A stretch of 64,000 nucleotides of DNA from the NCBI GenBank assembly GCA_903869265.1, contig CAIPYE010000005.1:1-64000 (forward strand), written 5' to 3'. This document shows, in pieces, positions 51,948 through 61,007 of this stretch; position 1 is the stretch's first letter, and every line of letters begins with the position of its first letter. The notes under the pieces are model-generated. The model did no database searches, had not been told where the DNA came from, and saw nothing but the letters and a program-made list of their open reading frames with translations. Source of the stretch: an uncultured delta proteobacterium. Lineage in GTDB: Bacteria; Desulfobacterota; Desulfobulbia; Desulfobulbales; Desulfurivibrionaceae. A program made the translations under genes and the position numbers.

Positions 51948-53120
51948 TCAACCCCACCCTTCCATGGCCGTTTCATAGACCTGGATCACATCCTCAAGGG
52001 AAGGCTTGCGCGGATTGTTTTCCACCGGCCGGGTCACGGTGAGGGCGATCCTGGCCATCTCGGGAATCTTCTTGGCCGGGATCTTCAACTCCGCCAGGCT
52101 TGCGGGAATGCCGAGATCCTGATTCATCCGGTAGACGAACTCCACCCCTGCCTCGGCCGCCTCGCGCTCAGGCAAGCCATCGACCTTGGCGCCCATCACT
52201 TCGGCCAGCATGGCAAACCTGGAGGGATTGCCGATGAGGTTGTAGGCCATCACGTAAGGGAGCAACACCGCATTGGCCAGCCCGTGCGGGATGCCAAACA
52301 TTCCGCCCAGCGGGTAGGCCATGGCATGCACCAGGCCGACCCCTGCGGTGGCCAGGGCCTTACCGGCCAGCAGGCTGCCCAGGAGCATGTTGGAGCGGGC
52401 CTCCATGTTGCCGCCGTGAGCATAGGCCTTGGTCAGGTTGGAGCTGATCAGCTCGATGGCCTCCAGGGCATACATGTCGGAGATGGCATGGGCCTGGGTG
52501 GAGACAAAGGCCTCCAGGGCATGGGTCAGGGCATCCACTCCGGTGGTCGCCGTGATATGCGGGGGCAGAGAAACCGTAAGAGCCGGATCGAGGATGGCGG
52601 CCTCAGGATACAGCGGATCCCCATTCATCCCGCCCTTGGATTTGGTTTTCTCATTGATGAACACGGCGGTGAAGGTGACCTCGGCCCCGGTCCCGGCGCT
52701 GGTTGGGATCATGATCTTCGGCACCCCAGGCTTCTTAATCTTGCCAAGGCCCAAGTAATCCTCGGCCTTGCCGCCGTTGGTGAGCAGGATACTGACCGCC
52801 TTGGCCACATCCATGGCAGAACCGCCGCCCGCGCCGACCACGCAGTCGCATTTTGCCTTTTTCGCCAGCTTAAGTCCGTTGTCGGCCAGCTTCAACCCCG
52901 GCTCGGGATCAACCTTGTCATACAGTGCAAAGGCAATCTTGGCCTTGGCCAGGGGCGCGGTGATCCGCTCCACCAACCCGGCTTTGACAAGGCCCGGATC
53001 GACCACCAGAAAAACCTTGCTGCCGCCAAGCTCTTTTACCAGGGCGGGAAGATCGTTGATCGCATCCACCCCGAAACGGATCCGGGTGGGCTGGGTGACG
53101 GTAAAGGATTGGGAATGCAT
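51948..53120 (-). CDS. Iron-containing alcohol dehydrogenase, probable KdnB (Kdo C8 oxidase)
   Basis: A 390-residue group III iron alcohol dehydrogenase. The NAD region VVGAGGGSAMDVAK, IPTSAGTGAE, the metal ligands DALTHALEAF and the pair in GLVHAMAYPLGGMFGIPHG are complete. By itself the family covers many alcohols (ethanol, butanol, 1,3-propanediol). The gene directly upstream of kdnA on the same strand makes KdnB, which oxidises C8 of Kdo, the best guess; this is context inference. AGGGGA precedes the ATG. Confidence 0.85.
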   Translation of the reverse strand: MHSQSFTVTQPTRIRFGVDAINDLPALVKELGGSKVFLVVDPGLVKAGLVERITAPLAKAKIAFALYDKVDPEPGLKLADNGLKLAKKAKCDCVVGAGGGSAMDVAKAVSILLTNGGKAEDYLGLGKIKKPGVPKIMIPTSAGTGAEVTFTAVFINEKTKSKGGMNGDPLYPEAAILDPALTVSLPPHITATTGVDALTHALEAFVSTQAHAISDMYALEAIELISSNLTKAYAHGGNMEARSNMLLGSLLAGKALATAGVGLVHAMAYPLGGMFGIPHGLANAVLLPYVMAYNLIGNPSRFAMLAEVMGAKVDGLPEREAAEAGVEFVYRMNQDLGIPASLAELKIPAKKIPEMARIALTVTRPVENNPRKPSLEDVIQVYETAMEGWG

Positions 53121-53236
53121 GATGGGTCCCCTTTTTTGTTTATAAAACTTGCGGGCAATGCTACTGTCCCAGGAAGATAACTGCGTGCGTAACTGTCCAG
53201 CTTGGAGCCAAAAACCAAGGCTAGCACAAGATTATG

Positions 53237-53341
53237 TAACTGTTCAGCAGTGGTGCAGATGCGCGAAAGAGGTCTGCGCTGTGTGCTAGCGCACACGAGC
53301 AGGCCGATGACAAAGCAGATGCGGTGCTGCTGGACAGTTAC
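53237..53341. repeat. Dispersed palindromic element, copy C
   Basis: A 105-bp compact copy with clear terminal inverted repeats (GTAACTGTTCAGCAG-type left, CTGCTGGACAGTTAC right), the internal block CAGATGCGCGAAAGAGG and core GTGTGCtagcGCACAC. A partial left end (TAACTGTCCAG) is repeated ~45 bp before it. It occupies the gap between the KdnB-like gene and darP. Confidence 0.87.
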
Positions 53342-53369
53342 GCGAAATACTACTGTAGCGGGAACTTGA

Positions 53370-53972
53370 ATGGCAACTAAAAAATCGAGCAGCAGAGACA
53401 CTGACCAGCAAGAAATCTATGTGAGCCGCTCTGAAAAAAAGCGGCAGGCCAAGAAGATCGAAGAGATCGCCAAGGAGCTGATGGCCTTGTCTCCAGCCCA
53501 CATCAAAAAACTGCCCGCCGACGACCTGCTGAAAACGGAATTGCACAACTCCAGCAACCTCAAAGGCCCCGCACTCAAACGACAAATCAAATACATCGCC
53601 AGCATGCTGCGGGAGACCGGGTCCGATGCAGTCCTAGCCTTTCTCACAGAACGCAAGGGTTCCCACCTGAAACAAACCGGAGAATTCCACGAATTGGAAC
53701 GGCTGCGGGAAGACATTATCACCGAGGTGATCGAAGCGCGGGAGCAAGCCCAACGAAACCAGGAGCACCTCACGGAAAGCTGGCAGTCCGCAACCATTGC
53801 CGTGGCCTGTCGCAGGTTTCCGGCTCTGGACCACAATGCCCTGAAAAAATCGGCCCTGCGCTTTGCGGCCACCAGAAAGCCTGTGCATCGCCGGGAGATG
53901 TTCCGACAATTGCACGCCGCCATGGAGCGTCAGCAGTTTGCCGAAACAACCCCTTCTCCAGACGAGGCTTAA
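53370..53972 (+). CDS. darP: Ribosome biogenesis factor DarP/YjgA (DUF615)
   Basis: A 200-residue helical, basic protein that associates with the 50S subunit precursor. The family start SRSEKKRQAKKIEEIAKEL and LSPAHIKKLP are present, with QIKYIASMLRE next. Somewhat longer C-terminal tail (about 170-200, TRKPVHRREMFRQLHAAM) than E. coli DarP. It is followed after 3 bp by the PPC-domain gene. Confidence 0.88.
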   Translation: MATKKSSSRDTDQQEIYVSRSEKKRQAKKIEEIAKELMALSPAHIKKLPADDLLKTELHNSSNLKGPALKRQIKYIASMLRETGSDAVLAFLTERKGSHLKQTGEFHELERLREDIITEVIEAREQAQRNQEHLTESWQSATIAVACRRFPALDHNALKKSALRFAATRKPVHRREMFRQLHAAMERQQFAETTPSPDEA

Positions 53973-53975
53973 TCC

Positions 53976-54416
53976 ATGGAATACCGCACCGGCTCGATCA
54001 AACGGGTTTTCACCGTACGCTTTGATGAAGGGGACGATTTCCTCGATGGGTTGCGCCAGCTCATCATCAAAGAAAATATCCGCTGCGCCTGGTTCCATGT
54101 CTTGGGCGGCCTGCGCGAAGCCGGGGTGGTCACCGGCCCCAAGGAACCGGTCATGCCTCCCGAGCCGGTTTGGGCGCAGATAGACGGCGCTCGAGAAACC
54201 CTGGGCAGTGGCTCCATCTATTGGGATGAAACCGAGCCACGCATCCACCTCCATGCCGCCTTGGGCCACCACGGTGAAACTCTCACCGCCTGCGTGCGCA
54301 AAGGCACCAAGGTCTATCTCATCCTCGAGGTTCTGATCCTCGAGCTTGATGGCATCGATGCCACCCGTCCCTGGTTTGCCCAGGGAGGTTTCAATCGCCT
54401 CACCTTCAACGCCTGA
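53976..54416 (+). CDS. PPC/DUF296 domain protein
   Basis: A 146-residue single-domain protein of the PPC (plant and prokaryote conserved, DUF296) family: FDEGDDFLDGLRQLI, AWFHVLGGLREAGV, and the conserved PRIHLHAALGHHGE. These bind DNA or small molecules in some members; the bacterial function is unclear. It is tightly coupled to darP, perhaps only for expression. Confidence 0.85.
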   Translation: MEYRTGSIKRVFTVRFDEGDDFLDGLRQLIIKENIRCAWFHVLGGLREAGVVTGPKEPVMPPEPVWAQIDGARETLGSGSIYWDETEPRIHLHAALGHHGETLTACVRKGTKVYLILEVLILELDGIDATRPWFAQGGFNRLTFNA

Positions 54417-54544
54417 CCTGTCCCTGATTTTTTCATTTGACTATTTCCATAACGCTGCCGCATCATGGAAATAGTTCCCTGCAAAAAATCAAGCTGATGT
54501 CTGGCATAGCGTCCGTCCGCAATACACAGCAAGGGAGGAATACC

Positions 54545-54865
54545 ATGGCAACCAAAGAGAAGACAAAAAAAGCACCCGCCGCAAAAAAATCACGGCCAGC
54601 CGCGCCATCATCCATCGAATTCACGGTGATGGCGCCCGAAGCAAGGGAGGTTTTTCTGGTGGGGGATTTCAACGATTGGAAGGCGGAAGGTTTCCAGATG
54701 CGCAAGTTCAAGGACGGTACCTGCCGAAAAAAGGTGCAGCTTAAACCCGGACGCTACGAATACCTTTTTATCGTTGACGGCGACTGGCGGACAGATCCCC
54801 AGAATGAAGCCCGTAGCGCTAACCCCTTTGACAGGGAAAACTCGGTGATCCAGATCAACAGCTAA
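54545..54865 (+). CDS. Small CBM48 (glycogen-binding, AMPK-beta-like) protein
   Basis: A 106-residue protein: a Lys/Ala-rich disordered N-terminal ~30 residues followed by one CBM48 domain with REVFLVGDFNDWK, KPGRYEYLFIVDGDWRTDP and the NSVIQI end. It would bind alpha-glucans such as glycogen. GGGAGG precedes the ATG, ruling out the longer upstream frame. It is a stand-alone binding module; no glycogen gene is adjacent. Confidence 0.88.
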   Translation: MATKEKTKKAPAAKKSRPAAPSSIEFTVMAPEAREVFLVGDFNDWKAEGFQMRKFKDGTCRKKVQLKPGRYEYLFIVDGDWRTDPQNEARSANPFDRENSVIQINS

Positions 54866-54896
54866 TCCGTTGCAAAAAATAATATCATAAGATTTC

Positions 54897-54935
54897 AAAA
54901 AAAGGCCGGTGAGCACTTTGTGCTCACCGGCCTTT
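54897..54935. terminator. Perfect 16-bp hairpin terminator between CBM48 and pycB
   Basis: AAAGGCCGGTGAGCAC pairs perfectly with GTGCTCACCGGCCTTT around TTT. On the minus strand it is followed by TTTTTTT and so ends the pyc operon strongly; on the plus strand only TTT follows. Confidence 0.88.
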
Positions 54936-54960
54936 ACCGATCTGACACAATCACTTCGAC

Positions 54961-56871
54961 TCAAGCAACAGGAGTCACCTTGACCAGCTCATCTCCGGGC
55001 TGCACAGCGTCACCCACCTTGGCGACAATCTTGGCAACCACCCCGTCCACCTCGCTGTTCACAGGGGTTTGCATCTTCATGGCCTCAAGAACCACCAACT
55101 TCTCCCCTGCCTTCACTTCCTGTCCTTCCTTGACGGAAATCTCACAGATATTAGCGGTGAAAGGCGCCCGAACATCCCCGGCCTTGGCCAGATCCTCGAT
55201 CTCCTTCTTGTTCAGCTTAATCGCTTTTGCCTCGCCCGCCTGGGCCACCGCGTTTTCAAAAACAAAATGACGCTGGTGGTGGTCGATATTGAGGTAGACG
55301 TTGGTTTCGGACCCGTCCTCACTCTCCTGCATGGGGCCCATCTCGATGATGTGCTCCTTGCCGCTGTGATCTTTAAAGGCAAGGGTTTCTCCCAGCTTGA
55401 ACCCACCTCGCCGGAAAAGAATGCTCGGCGGCAGCACATAGACTTTGCCGAACTTCTCCTCAAAACGGAAGAAATTCACCGCATCGTTGGGATGCTGGAG
55501 ATAGGTGACCAACTGCTGCTCGGTGGGCGCGTAACCAAGCTTGTCGGCCAGAGTCTTGCGCTCCTTCTCGATATCAATGTCCTCGATGGCCTCCATGCCG
55601 CCCTGCTCCTCAAGCACCTTCTTCCAGTCCGGGCCAAAGGCCTTTTCATAGATCCAGTCCGGCGGCTGATAAAAGGGGAACGGCCCGTACTTGCCGAGGA
55701 GCAAATTTCTCAGATCACCGGAGCAGTTACCGTAACGATCGCCACCCTGCACATTGCTCACCGCAGTGGTCCAAAGGATCTGAGAACCGGGGGTAACACT
55801 CCAGTAATTGCCCAACTCGATCTGCACCTTGGGCAGTTCCTTGTGGAGAATCTCCGGCATCTTGTCGAGAAAGCCGCCCTTGGCCGCCTGCTCGAGGCTA
55901 CTGCCCATGGCGCCACCGGGGAGTTTGTGGATCTGGACCGTGGGATCAAAGCCCTTGATCTGGGATTCGAAATACTCGTAATACTTGCGCTCGGGCTGTA
56001 AAAGTTCGGAGGTTTCCATGATGGCCTCCTCGTTGACGCCCACGGCATTACGGCCGTACTCCTTCAGGGTATGAATGACGCTCAGTATCGGCGGCGGACC
56101 GTAGTAACCGGTAAAGGCATGATCGGAAGCATCAACAATCTTGGCGCCAGCCATGGCGGCGGATACGATGCGGCCAATGTCGTTACCGTCGGTGTTATGG
56201 CCATGATAGTGAACGATCATCTCGGGATACTTTTGGAGAATCGCATCCACCAACTCGCCGATCCGCTTGGGGGAACCAAGGCCGCCGTGGTTCTTGATGC
56301 AGAGGAGCATTTCATCCCCGGTGACATCGAGAATCTCCTGAACCTTCTTCACATAAAATTCGTTGGTGTGCTCGGGACCGGTGGAAAAACAGATGCACGG
56401 CTCAAGGATCTTGCCGGCAGCCTGCACCTCTTCAAAAACCGCCTGCATGTTGGGCACATGGTTCAAAAAGTCGAACACCCGCCAGACATCCACGTACTTG
56501 GCAAATTCCTTGACCACGAAACGGATAACGTTCTGCGGGTAAGGGCGGTAGCCGAAGAGGTTGATGCCGCGACACAAGGTCTGGAACATGGTCTTGGGCA
56601 TCTTTTCCCGCAACAGTTCCAACTTGAGGAAGGGATCCACCTGCTTGCGGAGAATATCCACATGCACCGAAGCGCCGCCGGTGATCTCCAGGGAAAAATA
56701 GCCTGCCTCCTCGCGGGAGGGGGCGGCCAACAGGTCCGTGTGCAACAGGATTCTGTTCTTGTAATCCGACTGCGACATATCCCTGGCGGTATTGGTGATA
56801 TAATACCCGTCCGCTTGCCGCATACTCCTGAGTACCTCGCTGATACCCATACCTTGAACAATGCGTTCCAT
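54961..56871 (-). CDS. pycB: Pyruvate carboxylase subunit B (carboxyltransferase + biotinyl domain)
   Basis: A 636-residue protein. The carboxyltransferase barrel (about 1-460) has the metal-binding YHGHNTDGN region, the GGAMGSS motif and the PYC/OadA layout, and the C-terminal biotinyl domain has the biotinylated lysine in EAMKMQ. It transfers CO2 from biotin to pyruvate, giving oxaloacetate. It follows the biotin carboxylase subunit by 75 bp. An oxaloacetate decarboxylase alpha subunit is the alternative, but the absence of oadB/G and the paired biotin carboxylase favour pyruvate carboxylase. Confidence 0.9.
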   Translation of the reverse strand: MERIVQGMGISEVLRSMRQADGYYITNTARDMSQSDYKNRILLHTDLLAAPSREEAGYFSLEITGGASVHVDILRKQVDPFLKLELLREKMPKTMFQTLCRGINLFGYRPYPQNVIRFVVKEFAKYVDVWRVFDFLNHVPNMQAVFEEVQAAGKILEPCICFSTGPEHTNEFYVKKVQEILDVTGDEMLLCIKNHGGLGSPKRIGELVDAILQKYPEMIVHYHGHNTDGNDIGRIVSAAMAGAKIVDASDHAFTGYYGPPPILSVIHTLKEYGRNAVGVNEEAIMETSELLQPERKYYEYFESQIKGFDPTVQIHKLPGGAMGSSLEQAAKGGFLDKMPEILHKELPKVQIELGNYWSVTPGSQILWTTAVSNVQGGDRYGNCSGDLRNLLLGKYGPFPFYQPPDWIYEKAFGPDWKKVLEEQGGMEAIEDIDIEKERKTLADKLGYAPTEQQLVTYLQHPNDAVNFFRFEEKFGKVYVLPPSILFRRGGFKLGETLAFKDHSGKEHIIEMGPMQESEDGSETNVYLNIDHHQRHFVFENAVAQAGEAKAIKLNKKEIEDLAKAGDVRAPFTANICEISVKEGQEVKAGEKLVVLEAMKMQTPVNSEVDGVVAKIVAKVGDAVQPGDELVKVTPVA

Positions 56872-56946
56872 GACGACTCCTATCGTGTGCAGCAGTTGAC
56901 CGCAAAGCGCTTTGCGTCCTTCCGGGTCAACAGGTAGTTTTAAAAA

Positions 56947-58389
56947 TTAGACGGCGTAGGGATTTTCCCCTTTATAATGAATCTCGGCGATGAGGTGGGC
57001 CAGCTTGTTGCCTTCGCTGACCTGGTCCTCGTAGTTGATCAGGTGCGAATGGGTTTCAATGAAGGAGGTGTCGAAATCACCCTTCTTGAAATCCGGATCC
57101 TGCACCAGATTCACATAGTAGGGAATGGTTGTTTTCGGGCCGGTAATCACAAAATTGTTCAGGCAGCGGAGCAGCCTGTCCACGGTTTCGCTCCAGGAAA
57201 AGCCGAACACAGTCATCTTGACCAGCAGCGAGTCGTACACTTTGGGAATAGTGAAACCCTGGTAGACAAAGCCATCCAGTCGCACGCCATAGCCGCCCGG
57301 CGAGCGATAGACCGACACGGTCTTGCCGCCCTCCGGCATAAAATTATTCTGCGGATCCTCGGCATTGATCCGCATCTCCACGGCAAAACCCCGAATATGC
57401 ACGTCCTCCTGGCAGAAGGACAGATTCTTGCCCAGGGCCAGCTTGATCTGGGTCCGGACAATATCGATGCCGGTGACCATTTCGGTAACGGTATGCTCCA
57501 CTTGCACCCGGGTGTTGATCTCCATGAAATAAAATTTCCAATCCCGATCAACAAGGAACTCCACGGTCCCCGCATTCACATAGTGTGAGGCCTTGGCCGC
57601 CGTTACCGCTGTCGCGCAGATCTTGTCAACCAGAGCCTTGTCCTGAATCAGCGAGGGGGCGATCTCCACCAGCTTCTGGTTCCGACGTTGAATCGAGCAG
57701 TCTCTCGACCCCAGATGCACGGTGTTGCCGTCCTTGTCGGCAATGATCTGCACCTCGACATGCTTGGGGTTGATCACTGCTTTTTCAAGAAAGACCGCGT
57801 CGTTGTTAAAGGCAGACTTTGCCTCCGCTCTGGCCATGGGCAGTTCGGTACGTAGCTGTTTCTCGTTTTCCACCCGCCGAATGCCACGCCCACCCCCACC
57901 GGCAGTGGCTTTCAGCATAACCGGATAGCCATATTTGTCGGCAAAATCAATGGCTTCCCTAAGACCGGCATCACCGGCGGACAGATTGTCCGTGCCGGGC
58001 ACCATGGGGATTCCAGCCTCCAGCATGATCCGCCGGGCTGTCACCTTATCGCCCAAGGCCTGGATAACATCGGAGGGCGGGCCGATAAAAATAATATCAT
58101 TGTGCTCACAAGCCTTGGCAAAATCAGGGTTTTCCGCCAAAAATCCGTACCCCGGATGAATGGCATCAGCCCCTACTTTTTTGGCGACCCCGATGACCTT
58201 GTCGATGTTCAGATAATCGCAGCGGGGTCCATCCCCAATCCAGATGGCCTCATCCGCAGTGCGGATATGCAGGGCGTCCTTATCCGGTGTCTCATAAATA
58301 GCCACGGCGATATGCCCAAGCTCTTGCACCGCCCGAATGATCCGCAAGGCAATTTCACCTCGGTTGGCTATTAATATCTTTTTTTTCAA
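56947..58389 (-). CDS. pycA: Pyruvate carboxylase subunit A (biotin carboxylase)
   Basis: A 480-residue ATP-grasp enzyme carboxylating biotin. The N-terminus MKKKILIANRGEIALRIIRA, the Gly-rich ATP lid GGGGRGIRRV, VFLEKAV and the EINTRVQVEHTVTE metal/ATP region are intact. The start is TTG, preceded by GAGGTGATCC; length is standard. Expression with pycB forms the two-subunit pyruvate carboxylase used for anaplerosis; malate dehydrogenase elsewhere in the window can use its product. Confidence 0.92.
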   Translation of the reverse strand: MKKKILIANRGEIALRIIRAVQELGHIAVAIYETPDKDALHIRTADEAIWIGDGPRCDYLNIDKVIGVAKKVGADAIHPGYGFLAENPDFAKACEHNDIIFIGPPSDVIQALGDKVTARRIMLEAGIPMVPGTDNLSAGDAGLREAIDFADKYGYPVMLKATAGGGGRGIRRVENEKQLRTELPMARAEAKSAFNNDAVFLEKAVINPKHVEVQIIADKDGNTVHLGSRDCSIQRRNQKLVEIAPSLIQDKALVDKICATAVTAAKASHYVNAGTVEFLVDRDWKFYFMEINTRVQVEHTVTEMVTGIDIVRTQIKLALGKNLSFCQEDVHIRGFAVEMRINAEDPQNNFMPEGGKTVSVYRSPGGYGVRLDGFVYQGFTIPKVYDSLLVKMTVFGFSWSETVDRLLRCLNNFVITGPKTTIPYYVNLVQDPDFKKGDFDTSFIETHSHLINYEDQVSEGNKLAHLIAEIHYKGENPYAV

Positions 58390-58653
58390 CGGATCACCTC
58401 ATTTAAGACAATTTTCAGGCCAAACCCAACACATCAGCCCGTGCATATGAAATATATTTTCCTGACACAATCAGCGCAACACCGCAAGAAACCGCGAAAA
58501 AAAGCAGCCGAGCAACATCCAGCCCAAGACACTCAACTTTGCAAATTACCATACCGAATTTTCAAGGGCAACATTTTATGTCCACAAAAAATAAGGAAAG
58601 GGTGACATTCATCTGCCTGCGCAACATCCCTTGAAAATCGGCGTTTCAGAGGA

Positions 58654-60321
58654 TCAGGCCCCGCCGCCCCCCTCTTTTTCGAGGGTATCCAACACCATGG
58701 GCAAATGCAGGCGACAGGCCGCAGCAAAGTCCTCTGGAAAATGGCTATTGACCCAGCGCAACTGGGCCTCGCTAAAAGCTCCCATGGAATATGGGAGCTT
58801 GGGCAAAAGCGCATAGAGCAGCCGTTGCCCGCCCTGCTTGGCCGTTATCCGGCTGGAATATTCGATACTGCTCACCAACCTGGCGCCCAAACGGGCGAGA
58901 AGCTTCTGGGCAATGAGCAGGGCGCGGTCCAACGAGGCGCGGGTGGCTCCGTCCGCCTCCAGGATATTTCCCACTTCCCCAAGGGGCATGATCTGTAATT
59001 CCCACTGGGAGGTCTGCGCCTTGGGCACAAAAAGCATTACCCCCTCATCCTCGTACACCACCAGACTGGTGTTTTCATTTTCCATCCCGTCCATCCGCCT
59101 GTTGTTGCGGATCGCCTTGAGATAGGTGCTGAAAAAATCGCACCCCGTCTCTTCTTGGTACCGCGCACAAAACTCGGCAACGAGATCCCCGCAGGCATAA
59201 CTTGAAACAGGGTCGTTTGCGGCCTGACCGCCATGATGCCAAGCGGAAACCGTCTGCGGCAGCATGGCGTACTGTTGGTGGATCTGTTGATGCGAGGCAT
59301 GGAGCCGGTAGCCGCTGGCCGAGAAATCAAACCCGTAGTTCCAGCCCCAGAGGGTGGCGGTAAAGGACAAATCCTGGGCATCTTTTTCCCGCAGGGCTTT
59401 AACCACCGCCTGCCGCAGTTTTTCGAGCTCGGCTCGGGTCATGGCTTTGCGGCCAGGCGGCAGAGGCAAGCCCAACTGGGCGGCAAGGTGGAGAAAGGTA
59501 CGCTGATAGTAGAGATGCCGCAAGCCCTGCATGTCGGCTTCGGAAAGATTCGCCGTACTGTAACGGACAGCATCATCCGCCATGTTTGCGGCGTAATGCC
59601 CCCAGGGAATATAGCTGTTGCGGCGAAGATACTCAAAAACATGACACTTCTGGACCGCATCGCGATACTCGCCCACGATTTCGCTCCCCCCCTGCACTCC
59701 AGGCCGCAGGACCATGACCTTGCGATAGTTTTCTGGCAGGTGTCGATTATTGACCACCACCTCGAACAGATCACGCCGGAGAATCTTGGCCCGAACCAGG
59801 CCGGATGCGCTCTCATCATAGCGAAGGCCGACCGGCTCCCCTGACCCGTCACGGAGAAATTCGCAGCTCATGGCGGCCAGCGCCACCAGATCCTCCGGGT
59901 CGGTGGAAGTGGCAGCAAGGGCCAGCAATACGGTTTCCGGAAGCAGTGCGAAACTTCTTTGCATATCCTGAGCAGCTCCAGCGGGCAGGAGGCCCTGCAA
60001 GGCCTGACGCATGGACACAGCCTGCGGTTGCGGCAATTTAATAACGGATGGATTTACCGCCCTGGGCGCAGCCCAGGCGCTGCTGATGTACGTTACCCCC
60101 CGAAAAGGAAAAGGGTTGACGATTTCATAAACCGCATCCGCCTGATCAACCCGGAGATCGCCCTCGGGGAAATTAACCTGGTTCAGATACGGGTTGTCGT
60201 CCGAAAATGCGCCAAGCGGTTCGACACAATCGTTTTCCCGCAGATTGGCAACTTGGTATGCAGGCGTATGCACGCCATAGACAAACTGCCCGGAAGGGTG
60301 GACGCAGGAACGCACGGTCAT
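58654..60321 (-). CDS. Large uncharacterised protein with a HIT/GalT-like histidine motif
   Basis: A 555-residue cytoplasmic protein. Most of it is unfamiliar. Around residue 350 it has GYRLHASHQQIHQQYA, reminiscent of the HxHxQ/HxHxH motifs of the HIT/GalT superfamily, and a later TSLVVYEDEGVMLFVPK followed by SQWELQIMP resembles the beta-strands of that fold. The first ~80 residues have a distinctive VNFPEGDLRVDQ / NPFPFRG pattern. GGAG precedes the ATG. It may be a nucleotidyltransferase or hydrolase; no confident family. It lies downstream of the Roadblock locus on the same strand. Confidence 0.6.
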   Translation of the reverse strand: MTVRSCVHPSGQFVYGVHTPAYQVANLRENDCVEPLGAFSDDNPYLNQVNFPEGDLRVDQADAVYEIVNPFPFRGVTYISSAWAAPRAVNPSVIKLPQPQAVSMRQALQGLLPAGAAQDMQRSFALLPETVLLALAATSTDPEDLVALAAMSCEFLRDGSGEPVGLRYDESASGLVRAKILRRDLFEVVVNNRHLPENYRKVMVLRPGVQGGSEIVGEYRDAVQKCHVFEYLRRNSYIPWGHYAANMADDAVRYSTANLSEADMQGLRHLYYQRTFLHLAAQLGLPLPPGRKAMTRAELEKLRQAVVKALREKDAQDLSFTATLWGWNYGFDFSASGYRLHASHQQIHQQYAMLPQTVSAWHHGGQAANDPVSSYACGDLVAEFCARYQEETGCDFFSTYLKAIRNNRRMDGMENENTSLVVYEDEGVMLFVPKAQTSQWELQIMPLGEVGNILEADGATRASLDRALLIAQKLLARLGARLVSSIEYSSRITAKQGGQRLLYALLPKLPYSMGAFSEAQLRWVNSHFPEDFAAACRLHLPMVLDTLEKEGGGGA

Positions 60322-60375
60322 ATCAAAATCTCCAATAAATCACACGGGGAAGAGCGGCAAGGTTGCGCAGGCGAA

Positions 60376-60525
60376 CTATAACCGGTAATCACGCCCGCGC
60401 TCCACAAGAAAAATCGAAAAAATCTTAGCCTCGCTCGCCTTTGCCGCGGAATCTGCTACCATGTGGGAAAATCTACGCTCAATTTCCTTCTGCCCCACGG
60501 TGTGTTTCTTTTTTGCTAAGATCAA
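60376..60525 (-). CDS. Possible small protein (49 aa) behind the Roadblock locus
   Basis: From a TTG start the frame gives a charged helical peptide ending VERGRDYRL (KKHTVGQKEIERRFSHM in the middle). An ATG 10 bp upstream in a different frame opens MALIDLSKKE, reminiscent of MglA-type GTPase N-termini, but stops after 18 codons. The segment could be an independent small gene or debris. Not recognised. Confidence 0.25.
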   Translation of the reverse strand: MILAKKKHTVGQKEIERRFSHMVADSAAKASEAKIFSIFLVERGRDYRL

Positions 60526-60538
60526 TAAGCGCCATTGG

Positions 60539-60908
60539 TCATCCTTCAAAAATTTGCAGGAGAGTCGCGGACAGATCGGCCACCCGGCAACGCACCAACC
60601 CGAGCGAGACGTCTTCCCCGAAAATGGTGATGAGAACAAGCTCGTCGCCGATCCGGCCAAAATGAATATTCCCGTTTTTCCCCTTGTGAAAGAGCAGGGA
60701 AAAATCCTCCTCGCCGATCAGTTTGGCGATCTGGGAGATTGCGCCCAGGCTGGCCGCAGCCAGCGCGGCCAGAGAAATGGCATCGAGATCATCGGTGTCA
60801 TGCCCGCAGTTGGACAGGATATTGCCTGCCCCGTCGATGAGCAGTGCGTTGCGAACGCCCGCGGGGAAAATATCGGAACCACGCCCGCTTTTTTTGGACC
60901 TTCCCCAT
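60539..60908 (-). pseudogene. Roadblock/LC7 domain protein with a frameshift at an A7 tract
   Basis: A ~122-residue MglB-like protein. The main frame encodes GVRNALLIDGAGNIL, SLAALAAASLGAISQIAKLIG, NIHFGRIGDELVLI and DVSLGLVRCR, a full Roadblock fold, but has no usable start codon. A good ATG with GAAGAGAAG upstream opens MGKVQKK in another frame; the two join only if one A of the seven-A run (60889-60895) is skipped or absent. So it is a frameshifted gene, a phase-variable or slippage-expressed one, or a sequencing error. Roadblock proteins act with small GTPases in polarity or motility. It is divergent from trpB. Confidence 0.7.
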
Positions 60909-61007
60909 CTTCTCTTCTTGTCTAACCTGCTGAAAATGGAGTATCGTATTGGTTCTGGAAAACCCCAAAAAAGGAAATTCGCCGATTAGGCGACAAGGAT
61001 TTTCACC

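Noticed and set aside
50889-53180. 763-codon plus-strand open frame across kdnA and the iron alcohol dehydrogenase
   Set aside because: It is antisense to two clear enzymes and crosses their intergenic gap; low-complexity Gly/His-rich translation typical of antisense frames.
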